A stretch of DNA of 64,000 bases from Photorhabdus cinerea (GCF_011189575.1 NZ_PUJW01000001.1:248001-312000), one strand, 5' to 3'. Counted from the stretch's first letter, positions 16,274-25,615 are shown. The notes: a model not told the origin generated them from the sequence alone. Program-made: numbers and translations.

Positions 16274-17140
16274 ATGAGTCACAAGAATGATTTTAAGGTT
16301 TTTTCTATTAGTGATAATGCGAATGTAGTAAGCCAAGAAAAATATGAAGAAAACCAGAATTTGCAGACTGGATTTTCACCGGATAATGTTCCTACTCACT
16401 TGTTAAATAAGGTATTACGTCAAACATCAACCATATCATCTGTTGTGGCTGAGTTTATCGCAACACGATCTGGCAATGATGTTCTTGATGATGGAAATAT
16501 AGCTAGACTCACCGACCAATTAAACAAAGCATTAGAACAAAGAATTACAACAGATATTCCCAGTGCTTCATTAATACAAAAAGGTGTTGTCCAGCTTACC
16601 AATGTGATTGGCAATAGCGACACATTGGCGGTTACACAAAAGCTTATTCAGGAGGTAATAAGTTCATTACGTGAATATACCCGTGAAGAGATAGATAATC
16701 GGATTAAAATAGCCAGTGAAGTTCCTGTCGGTTCTCCTATTCCGTGGCCGTTGCCCCATCCACCTATTGGCTATTTCACTTGTAACGGTTCAGCTTTTAA
16801 TAAATTACAGTACCCGAAATTAGCTGAAGCTTATCCTGATGGTAGATTACCCGATTTAAGGGGTGAGTTTATCCGCGGATGGGATGATGGGCGTGGCATC
16901 GATATTGGACGTAATCTATTGAGCGCTCAGGCTGATGCGTTTAAAAGGCACAATCATTGCATTTCGACTACTGATAGCCCGAGTCAAACTCTTGAAGATA
17001 CAGATCCTGTGCGTGGCAGTATGACTGGAGGAGCTAGCTATCGAGGGGGTTTAGGGGAAGGTAAATCTATTGGAATGAATGGTGAACATGAAACCCGTCC
17101 CCGCAACATTGCTTTTAATTACATAGTAAGAGCAGCATAA
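16274..17140 (+). CDS. Phage tail fibre / tail-collar protein
   Basis: A 288-aa tail fibre. The N-terminal ~128 residues ('MSHKNDFKVFSISDNANVV', 'THLLNKVLRQTSTISS', 'SGNDVLDDGNIARL') form the virion-attachment part and are shared with the convergent gene at 17461-19035. The C-terminal part has a tail-collar fold: 'EVPVGSPIPWPLPHPPIGYF', 'YPDGRLPDLRGEFIRGWDDG' and the terminal 'ETRPRNIAFNYIVRA'. RBS AAGGAGA precedes ATG 16274. It is not next to any tail operon. Confidence 0.9.
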   Translation: MSHKNDFKVFSISDNANVVSQEKYEENQNLQTGFSPDNVPTHLLNKVLRQTSTISSVVAEFIATRSGNDVLDDGNIARLTDQLNKALEQRITTDIPSASLIQKGVVQLTNVIGNSDTLAVTQKLIQEVISSLREYTREEIDNRIKIASEVPVGSPIPWPLPHPPIGYFTCNGSAFNKLQYPKLAEAYPDGRLPDLRGEFIRGWDDGRGIDIGRNLLSAQADAFKRHNHCISTTDSPSQTLEDTDPVRGSMTGGASYRGGLGEGKSIGMNGEHETRPRNIAFNYIVRAA

Positions 17141-17283
17141 TGACTGAACAAAAATACGCTTATTAAAAGCTTCAAAAAACAGAAGAGGCTGCTTTACCAG
17201 AATGGAAGTAATACAGAGTATTACTAAGCAAGGTAGATATTTTACAAGCTGCTAATGTTGGATGGCCGGAGGTGCCAAAAGTA
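17140..17283 (+). pseudogene. Tail fibre assembly protein (tfa) remnant
   Basis: The ATG overlaps the tail-fibre stop (TAATG). One frame reads 'MTEQKYAY', stop, 'KLQKTEEAALPEWK', stop, 'YRVLLSKVDILQAANVGWPE', matching the C-terminal region of tail fibre assembly chaperones. Two in-frame TAA codons and loss of the N-terminal domain show that it is dead. Its partner fibre may therefore lack its chaperone. Confidence 0.8.
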
Positions 17284-17460
17284 AGAATAGGGAATTGTTG
17301 GCTGTTGTCTGCCAAGTGAAATAATGTGATTTTTCACTTGGCATTATATCAATGAGAATGTTTATTGCTTTATTGGTAATACATATTTACACCGCTTTTA
17401 TTTTTCCTGGAGAGGAATACCGAGATTCTATTACATGGCTATATAGCCCTGATTACATTA

Positions 17461-19035
17461 TTATTGTTTTTCAGGTAGTTGCACTCGAATATTAATTACT
17501 CTTCCGTCTGGAATATCGCATGGTTCACTATCATTGTAATAAACGATTTCTCCTGTGGCAGTTACGCTTTTGACACGCTTATTTTGAGCAAATTTCGGCG
17601 CGTCTGTATTTTGACGATGGTAACATTCGATGGTTATATCACCGCTGGATGTGTCTACCGATTCGCAAACCCAAATAAGGTTTAACCCGTTGCTATCTGC
17701 TGGAACGACAGTTCCACCGTGAATTCCCCATGCTCCATCTTTGGCAAAACCGTTGCAGCCACTGATACGATATTTCCCGGTATCTACACGCTTAACAGTC
17801 ATTCCCTCAGCTTCGCTGGTTAATTCGTAGGTTCCGTCTGGATGAATATCTACAACTGGGCTGGCTCTTCTAAGAATGCCGTTAGCGTCAGGGTGTGCAT
17901 TTTTATCTGTCCAAAGCCGGCTAACTTTTGTATTTCCGCCCCCATCATTTCCGTGGATAAAGCTAATATCGTTATAGCCATAATGCGCGACAAATCCTGC
18001 CCATATATCATTCATTCTGGTTATATAGCCGCCTGACCATGGATAGCCAATGCCATGATCCCCGTTAAATCTGAATGCATGACCGCCCTGCGGCAATGAT
18101 TTTATCCATGCTGTAAAATCAGTTATATTCGCTTGAGTCACATATTTTGGCTGGATAAATTCAGATCCTTCGGATTTTGCATATGCTCCGATATCCGCCG
18201 CAGTCGGTTTATGTTTTGTTGTGTAAATATAAGTCCAATCTTCCTCAAAACCATAACTATCACGGGCAGAGCGATAAGCAATCCCGCCATTTCTGTATTG
18301 CACTTTCAATTGAAAAGCTGGGCAACTTCCAATGCCATTATTGAAATGAGCGATATGTGAAGAATCTATTCCAGGGTTCAGCAAATCATATAACCCTGTG
18401 TTGGCGTTCCAAGGGACTTGGTTATTAACAGTGTATCTTTCTGTTAATCCGAGCCTAAATGCTCCCACATCCCCAGCATTTAGAATGATATCTCCAGTCA
18501 ACGCCTTGCCGTTAATTTTTCTACTATTTGGCACGGCATTCTTGGCCTGACTCACCGTTTCCGTCAATCCGAGATTTTTCACAAACGCATTTTTATCAGG
18601 AATGTCTGCGCCATTTTGGTTTTTTGCCAATCTGTTGTTAGCATTATTATTTACATCAGAAACAAGTTTCTGAGTGACTGCAAGTGAATTACTATTGCCG
18701 GTTTTGTCTGTGAGTTGAACTATTCCTTTTTGAGTTAATGAAGCACTGGGAACTTCTGTTGCGATCTTTTTTTCTAAGGCTTTATTTAATTGAGTAGTGA
18801 GTTTGACTATATCTCCATCATCAAGAACATCATTGCCAGATTGTGTAGCGATAAAGTCAGCTATTATAGATGATATTGTTGAAGATTGACGTAATACCTT
18901 ATTGAGTAAATGAGTGGTAATATTTTCTGGTGGAAATCCAGTCTTTAAAGTCGGGTTTTCTTCATATCTTTCTTGACTCACTACATTCGCATTATTACTA
19001 ATGGAAAAAGCTTTAAAATCATTCTTGGGACTCAT
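17461..19035 (-). CDS. Phage tail fibre with receptor-binding C-terminus
   Basis: A 524-aa tail fibre convergent to the gene at 16274. Residues 1-128 align without gaps to that protein (about 93 of 128 identical by my count). The middle has fibre-repeat character ('AKNQNGADIPDKNAFVKNLG'), and the C-terminal ~130 residues ('GTYELTSEAEGMTVKRVDTG', 'ISGCNGFAKDGAWGIHGG', 'RVINIRVQLPEKQ') form the tip domain seen in P2-like and pyocin-like fibres. The two genes differ only beyond the shared N-terminus, which suggests alternative tips for one attachment platform. Confidence 0.9.
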   Translation of the reverse strand: MSPKNDFKAFSISNNANVVSQERYEENPTLKTGFPPENITTHLLNKVLRQSSTISSIIADFIATQSGNDVLDDGDIVKLTTQLNKALEKKIATEVPSASLTQKGIVQLTDKTGNSNSLAVTQKLVSDVNNNANNRLAKNQNGADIPDKNAFVKNLGLTETVSQAKNAVPNSRKINGKALTGDIILNAGDVGAFRLGLTERYTVNNQVPWNANTGLYDLLNPGIDSSHIAHFNNGIGSCPAFQLKVQYRNGGIAYRSARDSYGFEEDWTYIYTTKHKPTAADIGAYAKSEGSEFIQPKYVTQANITDFTAWIKSLPQGGHAFRFNGDHGIGYPWSGGYITRMNDIWAGFVAHYGYNDISFIHGNDGGGNTKVSRLWTDKNAHPDANGILRRASPVVDIHPDGTYELTSEAEGMTVKRVDTGKYRISGCNGFAKDGAWGIHGGTVVPADSNGLNLIWVCESVDTSSGDITIECYHRQNTDAPKFAQNKRVKSVTATGEIVYYNDSEPCDIPDGRVINIRVQLPEKQ

Positions 19036-19357
19036 ATACTTTCCTCAAGTTAAATAATACTATTTTATAATAAACATATTGAATTATTTTAAAAATAACG
19101 CTGTGTAATTCACGTTAATCATAGTCTAGTTCGGGATAAGAATAATGAAATGTCCTTATAACTTAGGTGGTTAACTATTTTTGTATAATTAGTGTAAATA
19201 AATAATTTAACATTTTGTAACCGGAAATATAGCCAGGCTATTTATATTTAATAGCTGAAAATTATTTTTCCATTCCTTCATGAAATTTTTTATGAAGATA
19301 TTTGCTAGACTTATTAAAATAAGTGGTGAATGGCACGGATATTTAGACGCCATGCTC
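19036..19357. other. Intergenic, no gene seen
   Basis: AT-rich sequence between the tail-fibre start (which must have its promoter here, on the minus strand) and the end of atoA. I see no convincing gene, repeat or terminator. Confidence 0.4.
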
Positions 19358-20008
19358 TTATACTGGAATGGGCATGACTTTGAGGTCATGTGCGACGCTA
19401 AATTCTGCTTCGGTTTTTTCCCGCAGAATCTCTAGTGTGACGTCTGGTGCATGTTCTTTCAGGATTAACTGGCCTTGTTCAAAGTAGAAGACACCCAGTT
19501 CAGTTACAATCATGTTGACCTTATTGACGGCGGTAAGTGGTAGAGTGCATTGTTTGACAATCTTTGCAGAACCATCTTTGGTACAGTGTTCCATTGCAAT
19601 GATCACTTTGCGGGCACCCGTGACAAGATCCATGGCGCCCCCCATGCCGGAGACCATTTTTCCCGGTATCGTCCAGCTAGCTAGATTGGCATGTTGATCA
19701 ACTTGAAGAGCGCCCAAAACACAGGTGCTTACGTGACCACCGCGGATCAGAGCAAAAGAGAAGGCACTATCAAACATGGAGGCTCCGGGCCGAATGCCAC
19801 AGGGTTTTCCACCGGCGTTAACCAAGTTGGGGTGGATTTCTGTAATGGGCCCCAGGCCGAGAAAACCGTTTTCTGATTGGAGGGTAATATGAATATTATC
19901 GGGCAGATAGTTCACGACTTGCGTGGGTATGCCGATACCCAAGTTGACAACGTCACCGTCTTGTAGTTCAAGTGCTACACGGTGGGCAATAAGTTGTTTG
20001 GCGTTCAT
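19358..20008 (-). CDS. atoA: Acetoacetate CoA-transferase, beta subunit
   Basis: A 216-aa beta subunit of a class I CoA-transferase, which moves CoA from acetyl-CoA to acetoacetate (and related short-chain acids). The catalytic Glu46 lies in 'LQSENGFLGLGP', followed by the 'NAGGKPCGIRPGASMFDSAF' and 'HVSTCVLGALQVD' motifs of AtoA/ScoB. It starts two nucleotides after the atoD stop, so both subunits are co-translated. No atoE or atoB follows, unlike the E. coli atoDAEB operon. SCOT subunits from other pathways are similar; the AtoC-type regulation next door favours the ato assignment. Confidence 0.88.
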   Translation of the reverse strand: MNAKQLIAHRVALELQDGDVVNLGIGIPTQVVNYLPDNIHITLQSENGFLGLGPITEIHPNLVNAGGKPCGIRPGASMFDSAFSFALIRGGHVSTCVLGALQVDQHANLASWTIPGKMVSGMGGAMDLVTGARKVIIAMEHCTKDGSAKIVKQCTLPLTAVNKVNMIVTELGVFYFEQGQLILKEHAPDVTLEILREKTEAEFSVAHDLKVMPIPV

Positions 20009-20010
20009 GA

Positions 20011-20670
20011 TTAGTTTCCCTCCGGATAAACGATGTAGTCAATAAGTACGCCAGGTGTCATAACGTAGTCCAGTGCAATTTCTCCCACTTCAACTAGCGC
20101 ATCCGGCTCAGCCAGCGTGACGTCAGCAGCCAGAGCGATCAAAGGGTTAAAATTTCGCGCACTTAATTGGTAGGTCAAGTTACCATGATAGTCGGCAAGA
20201 TGGGCCTGAATGAGTGCTAGATCGGCGCGCAGCGGCAGTTCCAGCAAATAGTCTGTTCCATTGAGGGTTATTTTTTGTTTTCCATCTTCTACAACAGTAC
20301 CTACTCCAGTAGGGGTCAAGAATCCGCCCAAACCTGCTCCGCCACAGCGAATACGTTCAATCAACGTACCCTGAGGAACCAGTTCCACTTCTAGTTCTCC
20401 AGCAATCATTTTGTGTCCGGTTTCTGGGTTAGTACCAATATGTGAGACGATGACTTTTTTCACCTTGTCATTCGTCACAAGAAGACCAATACCCATGCCG
20501 ATGTGACCAGTATCGTTGGCAATTAGGGTCAGATCTTTTACACCGGAGTTTAGTAATGCGGAGACTAATCGGGGAGGTGTCCCTATGCCCATAAAACCGC
20601 CTATCATGATAGTCATGCCATCATAAAAATGCTTTGCGGCTTGCTGGATGCTAATGCATTTATTTTTCAC
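20011..20670 (-). CDS. atoD: Acetoacetate CoA-transferase, alpha subunit
   Basis: A 219-aa alpha subunit. The family signature 'MIGGFMGIGTPPRLVSALL' is near the N-terminus, with 'LTLIANDTGHIGMGIGLLV' and 'RCGGAGLGGFLTPTGVGTVV' following. It forms a heterotetramer with AtoA. It is the first gene of the atoDA pair. The upstream 280 nt contain a sigma-54 promoter sequence and a palindrome like the AtoC target, so transcription is probably induced through the AtoC-like activator encoded just upstream on the same strand. Confidence 0.88.
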   Translation of the reverse strand: MKNKCISIQQAAKHFYDGMTIMIGGFMGIGTPPRLVSALLNSGVKDLTLIANDTGHIGMGIGLLVTNDKVKKVIVSHIGTNPETGHKMIAGELEVELVPQGTLIERIRCGGAGLGGFLTPTGVGTVVEDGKQKITLNGTDYLLELPLRADLALIQAHLADYHGNLTYQLSARNFNPLIALAADVTLAEPDALVEVGEIALDYVMTPGVLIDYIVYPEGN

Positions 20671-20717
20671 ATTGATTCCCTATATATGATGTACAGAAAC
20701 TGACTCATATCAGGAAA

Positions 20718-20732
20718 GCAATGGCTATGCCA
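20718..20732 (-). promoter_or_regulatory. Sigma-54 (-24/-12) promoter for atoDA
   Basis: On the minus strand TGGCATAGCCATTGC has GG and GC at the right spacing and is close to the sigma-54 consensus TGGCAC-N5-TTGC. It lies 48 nt upstream of the atoD start. An enhancer-binding activator with a sigma-54 contact motif is encoded 280 nt away, which makes the promoter call stronger. Confidence 0.75.
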
Positions 20733-20851
20733 GCCGTAGTAAGATGCTGGGTTTAAATGAAAAATATTTATAATTTATTGAAATTTAATGAATTATATTT
20801 CTCTGGTAGGGGGAGGAACTATGTGGGGCCACATGAGTAACAGGGAAGAGG

Positions 20852-20880
20852 TGTGCAGAATTTTGCACAGGTGTGCACAT
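20852..20880. promoter_or_regulatory. AtoC-type upstream activating palindrome
   Basis: TGTGCA-GAATTT-TGCACA at 20852-20869 is a dyad, followed by a further half site GTGTGCACAT at 20871-20880. E. coli AtoC binds a pair of closely related TGCAGAAATTTGCACA-like elements upstream of its sigma-54 promoter. Here the element is about 120-150 bp from the -24/-12 sequence, a normal enhancer distance. Confidence 0.65.
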
Positions 20881-20948
20881 TTTGTTTCATCTTTTTGGCA
20901 TGATGAGCATGTTATTGCTTGATGATCATAGCCTCCTTGGTCAGCGGC

Positions 20949-21989
20949 TTATCTTATCCGGTTTATTTTGTCAGATTCAGGCGAATAGATACGGTACTCT
21001 TGAAGTTTATACATTAGCGCCCGGCGACTGATCCCCAGCATCCGGGCAGTTTGTGCACGATTGCCTTGATTGTTTGCCAATGCAGCACTGATCAGCTCGC
21101 GCTCATAGGCTTTAACGCTTTCTTTTAGGCTTTGGCTTTGCTCCAGCGTGTTTTGGCGATCAGAGTTTAGCTGTGAGGATTGCTCAGATGACAGATGTTC
21201 TGGTAGATCATCAGGGAAAATAATAAATCCAGTGCTCATGATCACTGCGCGTTCAAGAGCGTTAGAGAGTTCCCGAACATTACCCGGCCAATGATACGCT
21301 TCCAGAATCGTCTGAGTACTAGCGTCTAGACCGATGATTTCTTTATTATTTTCTGCACTGAATTTTTGCAGGAAATGATGAGCCAGTAAGGTAATATCTT
21401 CAGGGCGTTCTCGTAGTGGAGGTGGAGAAAGATGGATAACGTTAAGACGGTAGAAGAGATCATGACGAAATTCTCCTCTTTCCACCATAGCAGTCAGATT
21501 ACGGTTGGTTGCTGCAATCAAACGAATGTCGGTTTTAATAGTCTGATTGCCGCCTAAGCGTTCAAATTCTTTTTCTTGTAATACACGCAGTAGTTTGGCT
21601 TGTAAGTTAGGAGGCATCTCGCCAACTTCATCCAGCAACAGAGTGCCCTGATTGGCGCGTTCAAACAGACCCTGACGTTGTATCTGTGCGCCAGTAAAGG
21701 CCCCTTTTTCATGGCCGAACAGTTCACTTTCCAGTAAAGATTCAGGTAAAGCTCCACAGTTGATTTTGATGAACGGTCCTTTAGCCCGTGGGCTGTTGTA
21801 ATGAATGGCTTTAGCGATTAGTTCTTTACCGGTGCCACTTTCGCCGGTGATCAATACCCTCGCATGGCTGCGGGCAATTTTCGCTGTATCTCGGCACAAG
21901 GCCATCATTTTGGGGCTGTTAGTCAAGATCCGCTCCCAGCCGTAGCTATCGGAAAGGGCACGGTGTCGTTGATTGACTTCCTGCTTCAT
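20949..21989 (-). CDS. AtoC-like sigma-54 activator lacking the receiver domain
   Basis: A 346-aa enhancer-binding protein with an AAA+ domain (Walker A GESGTGKE 49-56, sigma-54 contact loop GAFTGA 96-101, Walker B 'GTLLLDE' 115-121) and a C-terminal Fis-type HTH ('NRAQTARMLGISRRALMYKL'). The sequence follows E. coli AtoC closely from its linker onward, but the ~115-residue phospho-receiver is absent. This is not a simple truncation artefact: a stop codon lies two codons upstream and CGGAG provides its own ribosome binding site. It probably controls atoDA; how its activity is gated without a receiver is unknown. Confidence 0.88.
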   Translation of the reverse strand: MKQEVNQRHRALSDSYGWERILTNSPKMMALCRDTAKIARSHARVLITGESGTGKELIAKAIHYNSPRAKGPFIKINCGALPESLLESELFGHEKGAFTGAQIQRQGLFERANQGTLLLDEVGEMPPNLQAKLLRVLQEKEFERLGGNQTIKTDIRLIAATNRNLTAMVERGEFRHDLFYRLNVIHLSPPPLRERPEDITLLAHHFLQKFSAENNKEIIGLDASTQTILEAYHWPGNVRELSNALERAVIMSTGFIIFPDDLPEHLSSEQSSQLNSDRQNTLEQSQSLKESVKAYERELISAALANNQGNRAQTARMLGISRRALMYKLQEYRIYSPESDKINRIR

Positions 21990-22580
21990 CAGTTAGACTC
22001 CGAGAAACCTCGCTGTTCAGGATGGAAAGGAAAAGAGGCGGTTTTTCTGCTAATGATTAATTTTTGCATTTTCACATTTTCCTATGGTAGTGCGTAACGC
22101 TATGAAGCGTGCATACAAGTTATTGTTTTTATTCCATATCTTAGCAAGCCGGGCTGTTGGATCAGACATTTGGTTATGTTCGTTTTGTCTATAATTCCTT
22201 GTTACAGTAGCGGACTGGCACCTCCCACCAACATCAGGAGAAAATCAGCTATACCACAGCCAGGAGTTTTAGGGGGAGGAGCAGTTAACTTTCTGCGTAG
22301 AGCACGTGGCGAGAACGTGTTAACCCATTGTGCAAAACTGGTAAAGACTGAGGGCATAGAAACCAGATCCTAAGTGATAACAGGTACTATGTAACAGAAA
22401 CGTCGGTAATTGGGAGTATAGAAAGCGTTGTTGAGCGGGAGCAAGGGCGAAAATGGGTAAGTGTGAGGGGCTTCTAATGGGTTTGATTCACTTTAGCCTT
22501 ATAGGTGTATGGTGCAGGGATAATTTGGTAATACTGAGAGGTACGCCATTGTATTTTATGTCGTACCTTTAATCTATTTG
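21990..22580. other. Intergenic region, possible remnant, no firm gene
   Basis: About 590 nt upstream of the activator. Around 22205-22345 both strands stay open and encode compositionally protein-like peptides (plus: 'QPGVLGGGAVNFLRRARGEN'; minus: 'RRKLTAPPPKTPGCGIADF'), which suggests a remnant of a mobile-element gene. I cannot name it. No rRNA, tRNA or riboswitch is recognised. Confidence 0.3.
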
Positions 22581-23612
22581 CTAAGGTAATTGCAGGTTAG
22601 GATTTCTAAGAGAGATAGTTATAGTTCCGACTGGCTTACCGTTGCGGGTATCTGTTCCATAATTAAAATCAAAATATTTCATCTGGTCTACGGTTTCTAC
22701 TACCCTTCCGTTGATGGCTGTGAAATTTTTACGCAGCATTGGATTAAGACCATAAGCCTTAGCATCTTTTGGTGCAACATCGATGACGACTTTTCCTATA
22801 TTCTTTTCCCCTTTAGCCATGAAATTGAACACACCTTTAGGGTAGTCTTCTCTGTAAATATCTAATGGGAAGTTGATGCCATCCAGGGAATTGAGATTTA
22901 ATGAAGTGGCTCCGGCTTTTAGGGTGAAAATGGCATTACTTATATCCAATGCTTGGGCGCTTATTAACATCTGTGCATTATCTTGTAAGATAATACTGCT
23001 ACCATCGATAGCAACAAGGTGACTTTCAAGACTAGCTTGAGCGAATTTACTGATAGAGAAATAACAATTTAGTGAGATAAAGTTTTCTATATTTTCTGGT
23101 GTTTGTTTGATCGTAAAACAACTGCTTCCTGACATATCTACTGTTGGTTTTTCTTGTGTTAGTGCTGTCTTTATGTCGTCGCTGATTCTTACAACGCCAG
23201 CGTTTTCTATTTTAAAGGTACTTAAGTTTTGTAGTTCAATTCTATATCTAGATGACTGGTGATGATTCAGATAAAAATTAAAAGGTTTTTCTTTATTTCC
23301 AGATATTTTAAGATTTCATGATGATATATTTATTGTTTTCCCTAAAATTTTATCTGTATTTTCTGGCTTATAGACTTTGTCGCTTTCGTTCAGTTCAATT
23401 GATAACTTGTAAGGTCAATGAATATGATTTGCTTTAGTATTATTCGTGTCATCGGTGGTGGTATCCAGTGTTAATGTATTTTCTCCCGCGTCCATAGTGA
23501 AGGTGAAACCAACATTTTTATCGAAAGAACTTGATGGGGTAATAATTTGACTGCCGTGTTCGTGACGGTATGATTGATCTTTCTCAGGGACCCAGATAAA
23601 TTTTTCGTTCAT
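22581..23612 (-). pseudogene. Hypothetical protein gene with two in-frame TGA codons
   Basis: A single frame of 344 codons runs from ATG 23612 ('MNEKFIWVPEKDQSYRHEHG') to the stop at 22581 ('ISLRNPNLQLP'). It is interrupted only by TGA at 23415-23417 and TGA at 23316-23318. Protein-like composition continues through both, e.g. 'YKLSIELNESDKVYKPENTD' between them. I do not recognise the family; the sequence is beta-rich with no signal peptide. Two point nonsense mutations in an otherwise intact gene are the simplest reading. The 3' part (from ATG 23135, 184 codons) could still be translated. Confidence 0.65.
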
Positions 23613-24460
23613 TATTTTACCCTTTTAAGAATTAATGTTATTTTGCAGTTAAATAAACGTGAATTAATGTAAATATAGTTCAAAATTGGTGGGTTTCAAG
23701 ATGTTCTCAGAGTATTTTTGAGTCTTGAAATTATTTAGGCTAGTTTTAGTTAAGGTAAATAACGGTGCTTATTTAATATGGTCAATGGGTTTCTTGAGGG
23801 ATATATTTGAGATATACCTGTAAAGGATTGAGTCAATTTTCCATATGTGAGTCATCGCCAAGTAAGCACATCGATGTGCATTTCGATAGGAGTTCATTTA
23901 CTTTATTAGGTAATGGGACTCCAGATTGAACGAGTCAGATTATCCATATATTTCCAAAAGATCAAAAGAGTAAATTTCAAATCCTTGTGAATTTTATTGA
24001 TAATTACTAAGTGGTATTATCATTTAGGGGGTGTTTTTTCTGTGATTTTATTTTGTTGTGAAATAATAATCAGAGTTGAGTTATATTATCCTGTTTTTAT
24101 TGTTTGACTGTATTTATAATGAAGTAATTATCTGATTCTATTATTTAACATAAATGAGTTTATGGAATTTTGATGTTTCAACATGAATGTTGGATAAAAT
24201 GTTAAGAATTTAGTGGCAAAGGATAGATCTTTAGCTATATTTATATTCAATCATTAACAATATACGATAAATGAAAAGTAATAATATATTTGTGAGATAA
24301 AAAACAGAGTTTACTATAAAGGTTAACTTAAAACTTAATTTAAGGAGGTGATAAGGGATTATTTCATCAGCTCAATTAATTTATATATTTTATTATTTGA
24401 ATGAAAAAATTAATTTTTTAAAATGCTATCATTATTTTGTTTGATTTGTTAATAATATAG
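23613..24460. other. Long AT-rich intergenic region, no gene seen
   Basis: About 850 nt of very AT-rich sequence between the pseudogene and a doubtful small ORF. I see no convincing coding region, structured RNA or repeat. The promoter of the pseudogene would lie at its left end. Confidence 0.4.
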
Positions 24461-24739
24461 GTGAATGAAGAAATAGTAGAGTTAGAAAAACTCCTTGATT
24501 CACAAATTACTACATTTGTTTATAGCATTAGTAATTTCATAAGCTGCAATGATGACATACACTTGTCTGGAGGCAGTTTATCGCAATCATATATGATCGC
24601 GGCAAATGATACATTGAATAATATATATGCAAACGTTCCAGTAATAGGTCCTAATACTGATTTTAACATTATTAAGCCACTTAAGTTCCATATTATGACA
24701 CCGTATTGGGATTATGTTATTATTTTATATTGGAACTAA
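24461..24739 (+). CDS. Doubtful small ORF (92 aa)
   Basis: A GTG-started frame 'MNEEIVELEKLLDSQITTFV' with an amphipathic N-terminal helix and a plausible soluble composition ('DDIHLSGGSLSQSYMIAAND'). No clear ribosome binding site precedes GTG 24461 and the family is not recognised. It stands alone in an AT-rich desert, so it may be a remnant or chance. Confidence 0.3.
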   Translation: MNEEIVELEKLLDSQITTFVYSISNFISCNDDIHLSGGSLSQSYMIAANDTLNNIYANVPVIGPNTDFNIIKPLKFHIMTPYWDYVIILYWN

Positions 24740-25289
24740 TTATGAATATTTTTCTTATAAGATATTTCTAATAATTGTTTTGACATCAGGAATATTTCCC
24801 TGGGAAAATAGTTTGTTAACTGCAATGTCTATTTAAAGATGGATATTAACTTTAGTTTAACTAATCTCAGGTTACAGGTTGTAGGATACATTAGAATGTT
24901 AGGAGACAACTGTAAATTTAAGTCAGTTTTCATAAATCCTGACAACATAGTTTGCAGCATAAAATTTTCTTATGTTTAGCCAGTTATGGCTATAGATAGA
25001 TAGTGGAGTTATTCAATGTGGACAAAGTAGCAATTTAGGTGCAGGGGAACACCAATAGAAAAAAAATGAAATTAAAATTTGCCAAATGCCATTAAATGTG
25101 AGTTAATAGCGTCACTGGTTTGGAAGTACAGACCTACTTTATGAAAAGCAAGTTAAAGCAGTTCACCATTTAGCGTTATCCACGATACCACTTCATTGCG
25201 AATTCCTTCTAATTAGTACCCATAAGTAAAACTGAAAAACAGACCTAATATGCCTTATGGCAACTTAAATAAAATTAAAGGAAAATTCT
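24740..25289. promoter_or_regulatory. Upstream region of the cold-shock gene
   Basis: A 550-nt gap before the CspA-family gene. Such genes usually have long structured 5' leaders that act as RNA thermosensors, so part of this stretch (probably the last 100-200 nt) is likely the leader. I cannot identify a definite promoter or cold box by eye; no gene is seen. Confidence 0.35.
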
Positions 25290-25505
25290 ATGTCTAATGC
25301 AATGACTGGTTCAGTAAAATGGTTTAATAACGATAAAGGTTTTGGCTTTATTTCTCCGAAAGATGGTAGCAAAGACGTTTTTGTTCATTATTCTGCAATT
25401 CAGAGCAATAATTTCAAAACGCTGGAAGAAGGACAGGAAGTTTCATTCTCTATTGAGAATGGTGCTAAAGGTCCATCAGCGGTAAATGTTATCGTATTAT
25501 CCTGA
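25290..25505 (+). CDS. CspA-family cold-shock protein
   Basis: A 71-aa single cold-shock domain. RNP1 'KGFGFISP' and RNP2 'DVFVHYSAI' are intact, with the N-terminal 'GSVKWFNNDKGFGFI'. It binds single-stranded RNA and DNA and melts RNA structures. RBS AAAGGA precedes ATG 25290. The gene is monocistronic, with a clear terminator 86 nt after its stop. It borders the T3SS locus on the left; which csp paralogue it is cannot be decided. Confidence 0.93.
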   Translation: MSNAMTGSVKWFNNDKGFGFISPKDGSKDVFVHYSAIQSNNFKTLEEGQEVSFSIENGAKGPSAVNVIVLS

Positions 25506-25590
25506 TTTGACTTAATTGCTTGAATCCATTAACGACTTTACGATAGCGATGAAGGTAATATCCTGAGCAGTTAAAGTTGTTAATAAGTTA

Positions 25591-25615
25591 AAACCCGCTT
25601 AATTGCGGGTTTTTT
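25591..25615 (+). terminator. Rho-independent terminator of the cold-shock gene
   Basis: AAACCCGC-TTAATT-GCGGGTTT followed by further T residues: a 5-bp GC stem extended by A-T pairs with a six-T tail (25610-25615). Nothing else between 25506 and 25672 needs it. Confidence 0.85.

Noticed and set aside
22205..22345. Cobalamin-type riboswitch suggested by GGTGGGAGGTGCCAGTCC and CTACTGTAA on the minus strand
   Set aside because: The other conserved helices and spacing are missing and no B12 gene follows.
22581..23612. Selenocysteine at the two TGA codons
   Set aside because: No SECIS-like hairpin was apparent just after either TGA, the protein is not a known selenoprotein, and two sites in an unknown protein are more simply nonsense mutations.
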